DNA of 64,000 nucleotides. It comes from Candidatus Kaistia colombiensis (GTDB taxonomy: Bacteria > Pseudomonadota > Alphaproteobacteria > Rhizobiales > Kaistiaceae). The notes beneath the pieces were generated by a model that had not been told where the DNA came from, made no database searches, and saw nothing but the letters and a program-made list of their open reading frames with translations. Positions 54,474 to 62,449 of the stretch are shown one piece after another. The stretch covers positions 4,478,501 through 4,542,500 of the forward strand of contig CP119318.1 of the NCBI GenBank assembly GCA_029203105.1, in the 5' to 3' direction. Every line of letters starts with the position of its first letter. The stretch's first letter is position 1. The position numbers and the translations under genes were made by a program.

Positions 54474-54507
54474 TTGACAGCCTCCGCGACGCGTGCATAG
54501 CTATGCA
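54474..54507 (+). promoter_or_regulatory. candidate promoter with overlapping palindrome
   Basis: TTGACA (54474-54479) is followed by the perfect 14-bp palindrome TGCATAGCTATGCA (54494-54507), which covers the expected -10 position. A regulator bound there would block RNA polymerase for the third importer operon. Confidence 0.4.
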
Positions 54508-54694
54508 AGGCCAGAAAACATAACGGGTCGTTGCGGAAAGTCCGAGAGACAGCCGCCAGGCTTTGGCACCGGAGGACAGGCGCGCCAACGCCGTCGCCGG
54601 TGGCGGAACATCGATACGAGGGAAGACGGACAGCCGGAAACGACAAGAACGGAGCCCCGGCGGCCAGGGCGCTCCATCAAGGGAGGAGTGGTTC

Positions 54695-55795
54695 ATGGTC
54701 CATAAACTCATCTCCGGTGCGTCGGGCAGACCGATCAAGCGGCGCGACATCCTCAAGGGCGCGGGCCTGATCGGCGTGGCGGGCGTGTTCCCGGCCATCC
54801 TCACCCGGCCGGCCTTCGCCGCCGACAAGCCGACCGTCGTCAACTCGATCCGGTCGCTCTCGAACCCCTATCACGCCACCTGGAACAAGGGCGGTGCCGC
54901 CTTCGCCAAGTCGGTCGGGGCCGACTACGTCACCCTCGTCACCGAGGGCAACAGCGAGAAGGGCATCGCCGACATCAAGGCGATCCTGGCCAAGACCGGC
55001 GGCAACGCCGTCATCAATGTCGATCCGAACGACAGCCCGGACGCCCGCCCGATCGTCGAGGCGGCCAAGGCGGCCGGCGCCTATGTCGTCACCCAGTGGA
55101 ACAAGCCGGCCGACCTGCATCCGTGGGATCACGATCCCAACTATGTCGCGCACATCTCGTTCAGCGGCGTGCCCTATGGCAAGGCGATGGCCGAGACGCT
55201 GATCAAGAAGATGGGCGGCAAGGGCGGCATCGTCGCGCTCGGCGGCATCGAATCGAACGTGCCGGCGATCGAGCGCAAGAAGGGCCTGATGGACGCGCTC
55301 GCCGCCAATCCCGACGTCAAGCTGCTCGACTACCAGGTTGCCAACTGGTCGGCGACCGAGGCGCTCGACAAGACCAACGCCTGGCTCACGCAGTTCGGCG
55401 ACCAGATCAATGGCATCTGGGCGGCGAATGACGACATGGCGCTCGCCGCCATCGAGGCGCTGCGCGCCGACGGCCGCGCCGGCAAGGTACCGGTGACCGG
55501 CATTGACGGCATCCAGCTCGCCGTCGAGGCGATCCAGAAGGGCGAGCTGGCGGGAACCGTCGCCTGGGATCCCTATTGGCAGGGCGGCATGGGCCTCGCC
55601 ATCGGCTATGCCGCCAAGACGGGCGGCTTCGACCCGTCCAAGGAGCCGAAGGAACACCGCGAGTTCTACGGCAAGGGCGTCATCATCACGGCCGATAATG
55701 CGCAGGAATACTACGACGGCAACATCGCGTCCGAGCCGAAGATGGACTGGAACGACATCTGGGGCCGTGTCACCGGCCAGATCCAGTACGACTGA
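54695..55795 (+). CDS. sugar ABC transporter periplasmic substrate-binding protein
   Basis: 366 residues with a Tat-like signal (IKRRDILKGAGLIGVAGVFP) and peripla_BP_4 fold: TVVNSIRSLSNPYHATWNKG, NAVINVDPNDSPDARPIVEA, GAYVVTQWNKPADLHPWDHD, GIWAANDDMALAAIEALRAD, VTGIDGIQLAVEAIQKGELA. GGGAGGAG stands upstream of ATG 54695. First gene of the third CUT2 importer. Confidence 0.88.
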   Translation: MVHKLISGASGRPIKRRDILKGAGLIGVAGVFPAILTRPAFAADKPTVVNSIRSLSNPYHATWNKGGAAFAKSVGADYVTLVTEGNSEKGIADIKAILAKTGGNAVINVDPNDSPDARPIVEAAKAAGAYVVTQWNKPADLHPWDHDPNYVAHISFSGVPYGKAMAETLIKKMGGKGGIVALGGIESNVPAIERKKGLMDALAANPDVKLLDYQVANWSATEALDKTNAWLTQFGDQINGIWAANDDMALAAIEALRADGRAGKVPVTGIDGIQLAVEAIQKGELAGTVAWDPYWQGGMGLAIGYAAKTGGFDPSKEPKEHREFYGKGVIITADNAQEYYDGNIASEPKMDWNDIWGRVTGQIQYD

Positions 55796-55807
55796 CCTCC
55801 CCGGGGC

Positions 55808-55879
55808 GGGCGCGCCTCTTGACCTTCTGCGCGCCCATCGCCGGCTCCTGCGTATCGGAGCCGGCGACCTGGCGCGCCC
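55808..55879 (+). terminator. nested hairpin after binding-protein gene
   Basis: Outer stem GGGCGCGCC/GGCGCGCCC (55808-55816 with 55871-55879) encloses an inner 10-bp stem CGCCGGCTCC/GGAGCCGGCG (55839-55866). It sits in the 150-base gap before the permease gene and probably reduces read-through. Confidence 0.55.
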
Positions 55880-55945
55880 CTTGTCCCGAACCCTCGTTCG
55901 CGGCAACGCGCGTCCCGATCGAATTCGCATGAGGCGATCCGGCCG

Positions 55946-56947
55946 ATGACCATCGATGCTTCCCTCTCTTCGAGCCAGGCCGCAAAGCCGGCCCCGCGGC
56001 GACGCTGGCGCATCGCGGCCTGGGCGCCGCTGATCGTGCTGGTGCTGCTCTGTGGCCTGATCACGCTGATCAATCCCAACTTCCTGACCTTCGGCAACAT
56101 GGTGCGCATCAGTCAGGCGGCGATGATCCCGCTGGTGCTGGGCCTCGGCGCCACCTTCATCATCCTGATGGGTTCGATCGATCTTTCGGTCGAGGGCGGC
56201 TTGACCCTCTCCGCGGTCATCCTGTCGATGCTGGTCCTGAACGGCGCCAATTCCAACGCCTTCGGCGTCTTCGGCATCCTCATCGTTCTTCTCGTCGGCG
56301 CCGGCGTCGGTTTCGCCAATGGCGTCATCCATGTCCGCCTGAAGATCCCCTCCTTCATGGTGACGCTCGGCATGTGGTTCGTCGGCGTCGGCGCCGCCAA
56401 CGCGCTGCTCGGCGGCATGGCGATCCGCATCAACGACCCGATGATCCGCAGCCTCGCCATCGAGCGCTTCCTCGGCTTTCCATGGGGCGTCTGGCTGGCG
56501 CTGTTCTGCCTGCTGATCGCGCTGGTCATCCAGAATTACACCCGCCTCGGCCGCTACATTTACGCGCTCGGCGGCGGCGAGGATCTGGCGGCGCTGTCGG
56601 GCATTCCCGTCGGCCGCGTCCGCATCCTGACCTTCACGCTCGCCGGCGTGTTCTACGCCGTCGGCGGCGTGCTGGCGGCAGCCCAGCTCGGCCTCGGCAA
56701 TGCGCAGATCGGCACCGGCCGCCTGTTCACCACCGTCACCGCCGTCGTCGTCGGCGGCACGGCGCTTTCCGGCGGCCAGGGCAGCGTGCTGCAGACGCTG
56801 GTCGGCGTGCTGATCGTCGTCGTGCTGTCGAACGGCATGGTGCTGATGGGCGTGCCGCCAAGCGTGCAGATCGGCGTGCAGGGCCTGATGATCATCGCGG
56901 CGGTCGCTTTGTCGATCGACCGCAAGCGGATGCGGATCGTCAAATGA
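55946..56947 (+). CDS. sugar ABC transporter permease (CUT2)
   Basis: 333 residues, 8-10 helices: MIPLVLGLGATFIILMGSID, LKIPSFMVTLGMWFVGVGAA, YALGGGEDLAALSGIPVGRV, VVVGGTALSGGQGSVLQTLV. The IDLS motif is kept. One of two permeases in this operon. The stop overlaps the ATPase ATG. Confidence 0.88.
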   Translation: MTIDASLSSSQAAKPAPRRRWRIAAWAPLIVLVLLCGLITLINPNFLTFGNMVRISQAAMIPLVLGLGATFIILMGSIDLSVEGGLTLSAVILSMLVLNGANSNAFGVFGILIVLLVGAGVGFANGVIHVRLKIPSFMVTLGMWFVGVGAANALLGGMAIRINDPMIRSLAIERFLGFPWGVWLALFCLLIALVIQNYTRLGRYIYALGGGEDLAALSGIPVGRVRILTFTLAGVFYAVGGVLAAAQLGLGNAQIGTGRLFTTVTAVVVGGTALSGGQGSVLQTLVGVLIVVVLSNGMVLMGVPPSVQIGVQGLMIIAAVALSIDRKRMRIVK

Positions 56948-58497
56948 GCGGCCCGATCATCCGCCCCGCCCCACCCGGATCCGGCACGCCGCCGGCGCTC
57001 GCCCTCGTCCATGTCGACAAGCGCTTTCCCGGCGTCCACGCGCTGAAGAACGTCTCGATCGAGATCCGGCCCGGCGAAGTCGTCGGCCTCGTCGGCGAGA
57101 ACGGCGCCGGCAAGTCGACGCTGATGAAGATCCTCAGCGGCGTCTACCAGCCGGACTCGGGCGACATCCGGCTGAACGGCAGCAAGACCCGCTTCGTCAG
57201 CGCCTCCGACGCCATGAGCCAGGGCATTGGCATGGTATTTCAGGAACAGTCGCTGCTCACCAATCTGACCGTCGGCGAAAACATCTATCTCGGCAACGAG
57301 GCGCAGTTCACCCGCTTCGGCATCGTCGACTGGCGCGCGCTCTACGCCGCTGCCTCGCGGCAATTGGCCAAGGTGCAGATCGACGCCGATCCGCGCACCC
57401 GGGCCGAAGATCTCGGCTTTGCCGCAAGGCAGATGGTCGAGCTCGCCAAGGCGCTGACGCTGGAGGAGAACGCCCCCGGCCATCTCGTCATCCTGCTCGA
57501 CGAGCCGACCTCGGTGCTGGAGCGGGCCGAGATCGACATCCTGTTTGCCCGCGTCCGCGCGCTCAGCGCCCGCGCCTCGTTCATTTTCGTCTCGCACCGG
57601 CTCGACGAAGTCCTGGAACTCTCCGACCGCATCTATGTGATGAAGGACGGCGCCGTTGTCGCCGACCTGGTGGCGGCCGACGCCAATGTCACGCAGCTGC
57701 ACCATCTCATGGTCGGGCGCAGCCTGCAGGCCGAGTATTACCGCGAACCGTTGCAAAGGCCGTTTCGCGACGAAGTGGTGCTGGAACTCGACAATCTCAG
57801 CCATCAGGGGGCCTATCGCGAGATCGGCTTCCAGCTGCATGCCGGCGAAATCCTCGGCATTGCCGGAGTCATCGGCTCGGGCCGCGAGGAACTGACCCGG
57901 ACGCTCGCCGGCTTCGCGCCGCATGATGGCGGAAAGCTGCGGATCTCGGGCAAGGAAGTGAAGCTGCGCACGCCGGCCGAGGCGGTCGATATCGGCATCG
58001 GCTACATCCCGCGCGAACGTCGCGTCGAGGGATTGGTGCTGTTCCTGCCGGTCGCCGCCAACATCACGCTCGGCGATCTCGGCACGCTGACCAGGCATGG
58101 CCTGATCGACACGCGCGAGGAAAAGCGGCTGGCGCAGGAATGGGTGCAGCGGTTGAAAATCCGCACGCCCGGCATCAACACCCTCTGCCTCAACCTCTCC
58201 GGCGGCAACCAGCAGAAGGTCGTGCTGGCGAAATGGCTGAACGCCCGCGCGAAGATCCTGATCCTCGACCACCCGACGCGCGGCCTCGATGTCGGCGCCA
58301 AGGAGGAGGTCTACGAGCTAATCCGAGCCGTTACCGCCGAAGGCGTCGCCGTCATCCTGACCTCGGACACGCTGGAGGAGACGATCGGATTGAGCCACAC
58401 GGTGCTGGTGATGCGCGACGGCGCCATCACCCACCGTGTCGGCGCCGAACCCGGCCACAAGCCGCAGCAGGTCGATCTCATCGGACACATGGTTTGA
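56944..58497 (+). CDS. sugar ABC transporter ATP-binding protein with altered second Walker B
   Basis: 517 residues. Module 1: Walker A LVGENGAGKSTLMKIL, VFQEQSLLTNLTVGENIYLG, an unusual signature (DLGFAARQMVELAKAL, no SGG) and Walker B VILLDEPTSVLE. Module 2: GVIGSGREELTRTLAG, canonical NLSGGNQQKVVLAKWLNA, but Walker B reads ILILDHPTRGLDVG, with His in place of the catalytic Glu. So each half lacks one standard element; in CUT2 ATPases one composite site is often degenerate. ATG 56944 overlaps the permease stop. Confidence 0.88.
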   Translation: MSGPIIRPAPPGSGTPPALALVHVDKRFPGVHALKNVSIEIRPGEVVGLVGENGAGKSTLMKILSGVYQPDSGDIRLNGSKTRFVSASDAMSQGIGMVFQEQSLLTNLTVGENIYLGNEAQFTRFGIVDWRALYAAASRQLAKVQIDADPRTRAEDLGFAARQMVELAKALTLEENAPGHLVILLDEPTSVLERAEIDILFARVRALSARASFIFVSHRLDEVLELSDRIYVMKDGAVVADLVAADANVTQLHHLMVGRSLQAEYYREPLQRPFRDEVVLELDNLSHQGAYREIGFQLHAGEILGIAGVIGSGREELTRTLAGFAPHDGGKLRISGKEVKLRTPAEAVDIGIGYIPRERRVEGLVLFLPVAANITLGDLGTLTRHGLIDTREEKRLAQEWVQRLKIRTPGINTLCLNLSGGNQQKVVLAKWLNARAKILILDHPTRGLDVGAKEEVYELIRAVTAEGVAVILTSDTLEETIGLSHTVLVMRDGAITHRVGAEPGHKPQQVDLIGHMV

Positions 58498-58499
58498 CG

Positions 58500-59459
58500 A
58501 TGAACAGCATCTTGGACACGTTTCGCTCCGACGGGCTGAGGCAATGGCTGCCGCTGGCGACGCTCGTCATCCTCGTCGTGCTGGTCGGCGCGTTCCAGCC
58601 GGCCTTCCTCGTAGTGAACACGCTGCTGCAACTCGCCAGCGATACCGCCGTGCTGTTCATTCTCGCCACTGGCGTCACCTTCGTCATCATGCTGGGCGGC
58701 ATCGACCTGTCGATCCAGTCGATGGCGTCGCTTTCCAGCGTGGTCGTGGCGCTGACCCTGTCGCGCTTCGGCTATGGCGCCTTCGCCTTCGCCTTCGGTC
58801 TCGGCGCGCTGGCGGGCCTGCTGTCCGGCATCGCACATGTGAAGCTGCGCATCCCCTCCTTCATTGCGACGCTGGCCATGGGCGGCGTGCTCTACAGCGC
58901 CGCGCTGGTCACCTCGAAGGAGCGCTCGATCACGCTGGGCGAAAGCGAGCGCGCCTATCTCGGCTGGATCACCGGCACGGTGTTCGGCATTCCGAATGTC
59001 GTGCTGATCGGCCTGATCGTGCTCGTCATCGCGCATATCCTGCAGAGCCGGACCCGCTTCGGCCGCTACAGCGCGGCGATCGGCGCCGGCGAGCCGGCGG
59101 CCTATGCCTCGGGCGTCAAGGTCGACAGGCAGAAGGTGATCGCCTTCGTGCTGTCGGGAGCTTGCGCGGCGCTGGCCGGCATCGTCCTCGTCGGCCGGCT
59201 CGCCAGTGGTTCCCCGACACTGGCGAGCGAGCTTCTGCTGCCTTCGATCGCGGCCGTCGTCGTCGGTGGCACGGCGATCACCGGCGGCGTCGGCAGCATC
59301 TGGCGCACGCTGGTCGGCGCGCTGATCATCTCGGTCGTGCGGATCGGCATGACCTTCCTGGGCGTCAATATCTTTGCCCAGAACATTGTCTTCGGCGTTG
59401 TGCTGGTGGCGGCCGTCGCCATCACCATCGACCGGTCGAAGATTCCCATCGTCAAGTAA
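58500..59459 (+). CDS. sugar ABC transporter permease (CUT2), second
   Basis: 319 residues: LASDTAVLFILATGVTFVIM, LGGIDLSIQSMASLSSVVVA, AAIGAGEPAAYASGVKVDRQ, AAVVVGGTAITGGVGSIWRT. It is paired with the permease at 55946, so the channel is probably a heterodimer, unlike the single-permease importers elsewhere in this window. It lies 2 bases after the ATPase stop. Confidence 0.88.
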   Translation: MNSILDTFRSDGLRQWLPLATLVILVVLVGAFQPAFLVVNTLLQLASDTAVLFILATGVTFVIMLGGIDLSIQSMASLSSVVVALTLSRFGYGAFAFAFGLGALAGLLSGIAHVKLRIPSFIATLAMGGVLYSAALVTSKERSITLGESERAYLGWITGTVFGIPNVVLIGLIVLVIAHILQSRTRFGRYSAAIGAGEPAAYASGVKVDRQKVIAFVLSGACAALAGIVLVGRLASGSPTLASELLLPSIAAVVVGGTAITGGVGSIWRTLVGALIISVVRIGMTFLGVNIFAQNIVFGVVLVAAVAITIDRSKIPIVK

Positions 59460-59475
59460 ACAGAGGCTTTTCAGT

Positions 59476-60267
59476 ATGGATCTCGGACTTCGCGACAAGG
59501 TTGCCGTCATCACCGGCGGCAGCATCGGCATCGGATTGGCGGTGGCCAAGGGATTTGCTGCCGAGGGCGCCCATGTCGTCATTGCAGCGCGCGACACCGG
59601 CCGGCTGGCGGCGGCGCGCGATGAAATTCTTGCGGCCTATTCCGTGCAGGTCGTCGCCGTCGACTGCGACGTCGCCACGGCGCTCGGCTGCGACCGGTTG
59701 CTGGCGGCGACAGAGGAAGCCTTCGGCGGCGCCGACATCCTGGTCAACAATGCTGGCACCGGCAGCAACGAGACCATCCTGGATGCGCCGGATGACAAGT
59801 GGCAGTTCTACTGGGACCTGCATGTCATGGCGGCGATCCGCCTGGCGCGCGGCCTGGTGCCCGGAATGAAGCGGCGCGGCGGCGGCGTCATCCTGAACAA
59901 CGCCTCGATCTGCGCCACCCAGCCGCTCTGGTACGAGCCGATCTACAACGTCACCAAGGCGGCGCTGATCATGGCCTCGAAGACGATGTCGACCGAGTTC
60001 ATCAAGGACAATGTCCGCGTCAACGCCGTCAATCCGGGCTTTGTGCTGACGCCGGACTGGATCAAGACGGCGACGCAGCTGACCGCCGACAAGGGCGGCG
60101 ACTGGAAGGGCTATCTCGACGATCTGGCCCGCGAGAACGCGCCGATCGGCCGTTTCGCCTCGCCGGAGGAGGTCGCCGACTTCTTCGTCTTCCTCTGCTC
60201 CGACCGGGCGAGCTATTCAGTCGGCTCCACCTATTTCGTCGATGGCGGCATGCTGAAGACGATCTGA
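59476..60267 (+). CDS. SDR family oxidoreductase
   Basis: 263 residues: VAVITGGSIGIGLAVAKGFA, ILVNNAGTGSNETILDAPDD, catalytic Ser in LNNASICATQPLW, Tyr-x3-Lys in YNVTKAALIMASK, and YFVDGGMLKTI. It probably oxidises the imported sugar or polyol. Same operon as the importer (17 bases after it). Confidence 0.85.
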   Translation: MDLGLRDKVAVITGGSIGIGLAVAKGFAAEGAHVVIAARDTGRLAAARDEILAAYSVQVVAVDCDVATALGCDRLLAATEEAFGGADILVNNAGTGSNETILDAPDDKWQFYWDLHVMAAIRLARGLVPGMKRRGGGVILNNASICATQPLWYEPIYNVTKAALIMASKTMSTEFIKDNVRVNAVNPGFVLTPDWIKTATQLTADKGGDWKGYLDDLARENAPIGRFASPEEVADFFVFLCSDRASYSVGSTYFVDGGMLKTI

Positions 60268-60277
60268 AATCCTCGAT

Positions 60278-60296
60278 ACGGAAACCCGGTTTCCGT
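60278..60296. promoter_or_regulatory. perfect palindrome, candidate LacI-family operator
   Basis: ACGGAAACC-C-GGTTTCCGT, 9+9 perfect inverted repeat with the GAAACC...GGTTTC core typical of LacI-family operators, 62 bases before the lacI-type gene. It could also serve as a weak terminator for the SDR gene. Confidence 0.45.
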
Positions 60297-60357
60297 TGAA
60301 CGCCGCGCTGACGGGCGCTACGCAGGTGCCCGTCATTCCCGACTGTGGTTACAAACC

Positions 60358-61368
60358 ATGAAATCGCCGAGAAAGTACCCGTCTTCGACGGATGTGGCGC
60401 GCCTCGCCGGCGTCTCGCAATCCGCCGTGTCTCGCGCTTTCAACGAGGGCAAGAGCGTCTCGGAGGAGACCAGCCGCAAGGTGTTCGAGGCGGCGAAGCA
60501 GCTCGGCTACAGCCCCAATTTCATTCCGCGCATGCTGTTGAAGCATCGCTCCGACCTGGTCGCCATCGTCATCAGCGACAGCGCCAATCCGTTCTATGCC
60601 GCCGCGGTCGACGCCTTCTCGAAGGCGCTGCAGGAGACCGGGCACCAGGTGCTGCTGGTCAGCGTCGATGGCGGACCGGCGCTGGACGGCATCCTGCCAC
60701 GCCTTGCCAGCTACCGGGTCGACGCCATCGTCAGCGCGCTGCCTGTGGTCACCAAGGCGGCGGCCGAGGCATTCGCCCGCCTGCGAATTCCGATAGTCTC
60801 GTTCAATACGCCGGCGCACAACCAGTGGGTGGCGTCGGTCTGCTCCGACAATGCTGGCGGCGCGGCCCTGGTCGCCGACCTCTTCGTCAAGCGCGGCGCG
60901 AAATCCTTCGGCTTCATCGGCGGCACGCCCAGCGACTATGCCAGCGAGGAACGCCTGCGCGGTTTTCGCGAGCGCCTTGGCACGCATGGTTTCGACCGTA
61001 TCGAGATCGCGATGGGCGATTACCTCTATGAAGACGCCTACAAGGCCGCCGCCGCGATGGCGGAACGGCGCGAGGTTCCTGAAGCACTTTTCTGCGCCAA
61101 CGATCTGATGGCGTTTGGCGTGCTCGACGCGCTGCGCCGCGCCGGCCTGCGGGTGCCGCAGGACGTGATGGTCGCGGGCTATGACGATGTCCCCGCCGCC
61201 GCCTGGGGCTCGTTCGACCTGACGACGGTCGTGCATGGTCATGAGGCGATGGTCGCGGCGGCAATCGCCATTTTGCACGCGCGCATGGCCGATGGGGCTG
61301 AGCCCACCGACGGCGTCACCACCACGGTGCCGGTGAGCCTGATCGAGCGCGCCACGACAAGGCGGTAG
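60358..61368 (+). CDS. LacI family transcriptional regulator
   Basis: 336 residues: HTH and hinge SSTDVARLAGVSQSAVSRAF, VFEAAKQLGYSPNFIPRMLL, then a periplasmic-binding-like effector domain (AIVISDSANPFYAAAVDAFS, CSDNAGGAALVADLFVKRGA, CANDLMAFGVLDALRRAGLR, VAGYDDVPAAAWGSFDLTTV). It probably senses a sugar and controls the preceding importer operon or itself. Confidence 0.92.
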   Translation: MKSPRKYPSSTDVARLAGVSQSAVSRAFNEGKSVSEETSRKVFEAAKQLGYSPNFIPRMLLKHRSDLVAIVISDSANPFYAAAVDAFSKALQETGHQVLLVSVDGGPALDGILPRLASYRVDAIVSALPVVTKAAAEAFARLRIPIVSFNTPAHNQWVASVCSDNAGGAALVADLFVKRGAKSFGFIGGTPSDYASEERLRGFRERLGTHGFDRIEIAMGDYLYEDAYKAAAAMAERREVPEALFCANDLMAFGVLDALRRAGLRVPQDVMVAGYDDVPAAAWGSFDLTTVVHGHEAMVAAAIAILHARMADGAEPTDGVTTTVPVSLIERATTRR

Positions 61369-61397
61369 GGAGGCGGCCCGCGGCCAGTCCGCAAGCC

Positions 61398-62396
61398 CTA
61401 CCCAACCGACGTGAACAGTGCTTTGGCCGACAGGGCGACCCGTTCATGAAGAGTTCGGCGATCAACGCCGGGTGGATCCGAAAAGACTGCCGGCGCTTGC
61501 TGCAAACCAAGCGCGGTCGGCTCGGAAACGAAGACATAGTGGCCAGCTCCGTGGCCGAGAATCTCCAATCGGCTGCCTGGCGTGTGGTGATGAAGCCAGT
61601 CCGAACATAGTGACGCCGGAGCTATGGCATCTGCGTCGCCGACAAGGATCCGGACAGGCCGATCGATGCATCCCAGCGTTCCAGCGTCAAAGCCAAGAAC
61701 GGAGCGGCCCGGCGCCAGCACGAACGCCGAACGAAAGCGCGCATCCGAATAGTCCATCCTCCGGCGCTCCCAGGATGCGCGGAAGACCGGACTGCTCTCC
61801 AACAGGCGCGGGATCGCATCGGCGAGGTTGGGAAACTCAGCGGGCCCGCGAAGAGGGCTCCGGACGGGATTGTCCGGCTCAAACTGAGAATAGGTGACCC
61901 GAGCCCCCATCAGCAGCATCGCGGCATAGGCCCCGGCGGAAAAGCCGGCGACATGGGCGTGACTTTCGTAGCGGCCCCTTAGCCTCTCGCGCCAGCTTTC
62001 GTCACCAAGCAATGCGCTCAGATCGCGAGCACGCTCCCAAAGGCAGATAAACCCTTCCGCCCGATAAGGTTCGGCACCGGTGTTTCCATGGTGATTGATT
62101 CCAATGGCAATGAAGCCGTTCTGCGCCAGGCGGGAACCCAGCCATTCGAGCCCGGCTGCGACACCGCCCGTCCCATGCGACAGCAGAACGACCGGATAGG
62201 GCCGTCCCTGGGGCCTCAGCTCGGCGTCGCGAGCAACGGGTCCGGCCTTGAGCCAGGAGGACGAAACACTCGGTGGGTTCGACACTGTCTCGACCGCGGG
62301 ATACCAGGCGAACCACCGCAGGGGCCGCGGCCCGCCGTCATCCCAATCGGGCCGCTCGGGGTCGAATGTGAGCCCTTCCGTGAAACCGACGCTCAT
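61398..62396 (-). CDS. alpha/beta hydrolase (dienelactone hydrolase/PAF-acetylhydrolase-like)
   Basis: 332 residues: oxyanion region PYPVVLLSHGTGGVAAGLEW, nucleophile elbow VAGFSAGAYAAML (G-x-S-x-G), acid in RILVGDADAIAP and His in LGHGAGHYVFVSEP. No signal peptide. It hydrolyses an unknown ester or lactone. Convergent with the LacI gene. Confidence 0.8.
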   Translation of the reverse strand: MSVGFTEGLTFDPERPDWDDGGPRPLRWFAWYPAVETVSNPPSVSSSWLKAGPVARDAELRPQGRPYPVVLLSHGTGGVAAGLEWLGSRLAQNGFIAIGINHHGNTGAEPYRAEGFICLWERARDLSALLGDESWRERLRGRYESHAHVAGFSAGAYAAMLLMGARVTYSQFEPDNPVRSPLRGPAEFPNLADAIPRLLESSPVFRASWERRRMDYSDARFRSAFVLAPGRSVLGFDAGTLGCIDRPVRILVGDADAIAPASLCSDWLHHHTPGSRLEILGHGAGHYVFVSEPTALGLQQAPAVFSDPPGVDRRTLHERVALSAKALFTSVG

Positions 62397-62449
62397 CGCA
62401 CTCCCCGATGCAGTCCCAAAGTCACGAGAGTTGTCCGAAAGGCGACAGC

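Larger units (their letters stand above)
54061..54694. promoter_or_regulatory. divergent regulatory region between ALDH and binding-protein operons
   Basis: 634 bases with no credible gene. Within it are a diverged RpiR-type site (TAGCATAACTA, 54153-54163), a perfect one (TAGTTTTACTA, 54345-54355), an AT-rich patch near 54238, and a candidate promoter with an overlapping palindrome (54474-54507). Confidence 0.5.
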
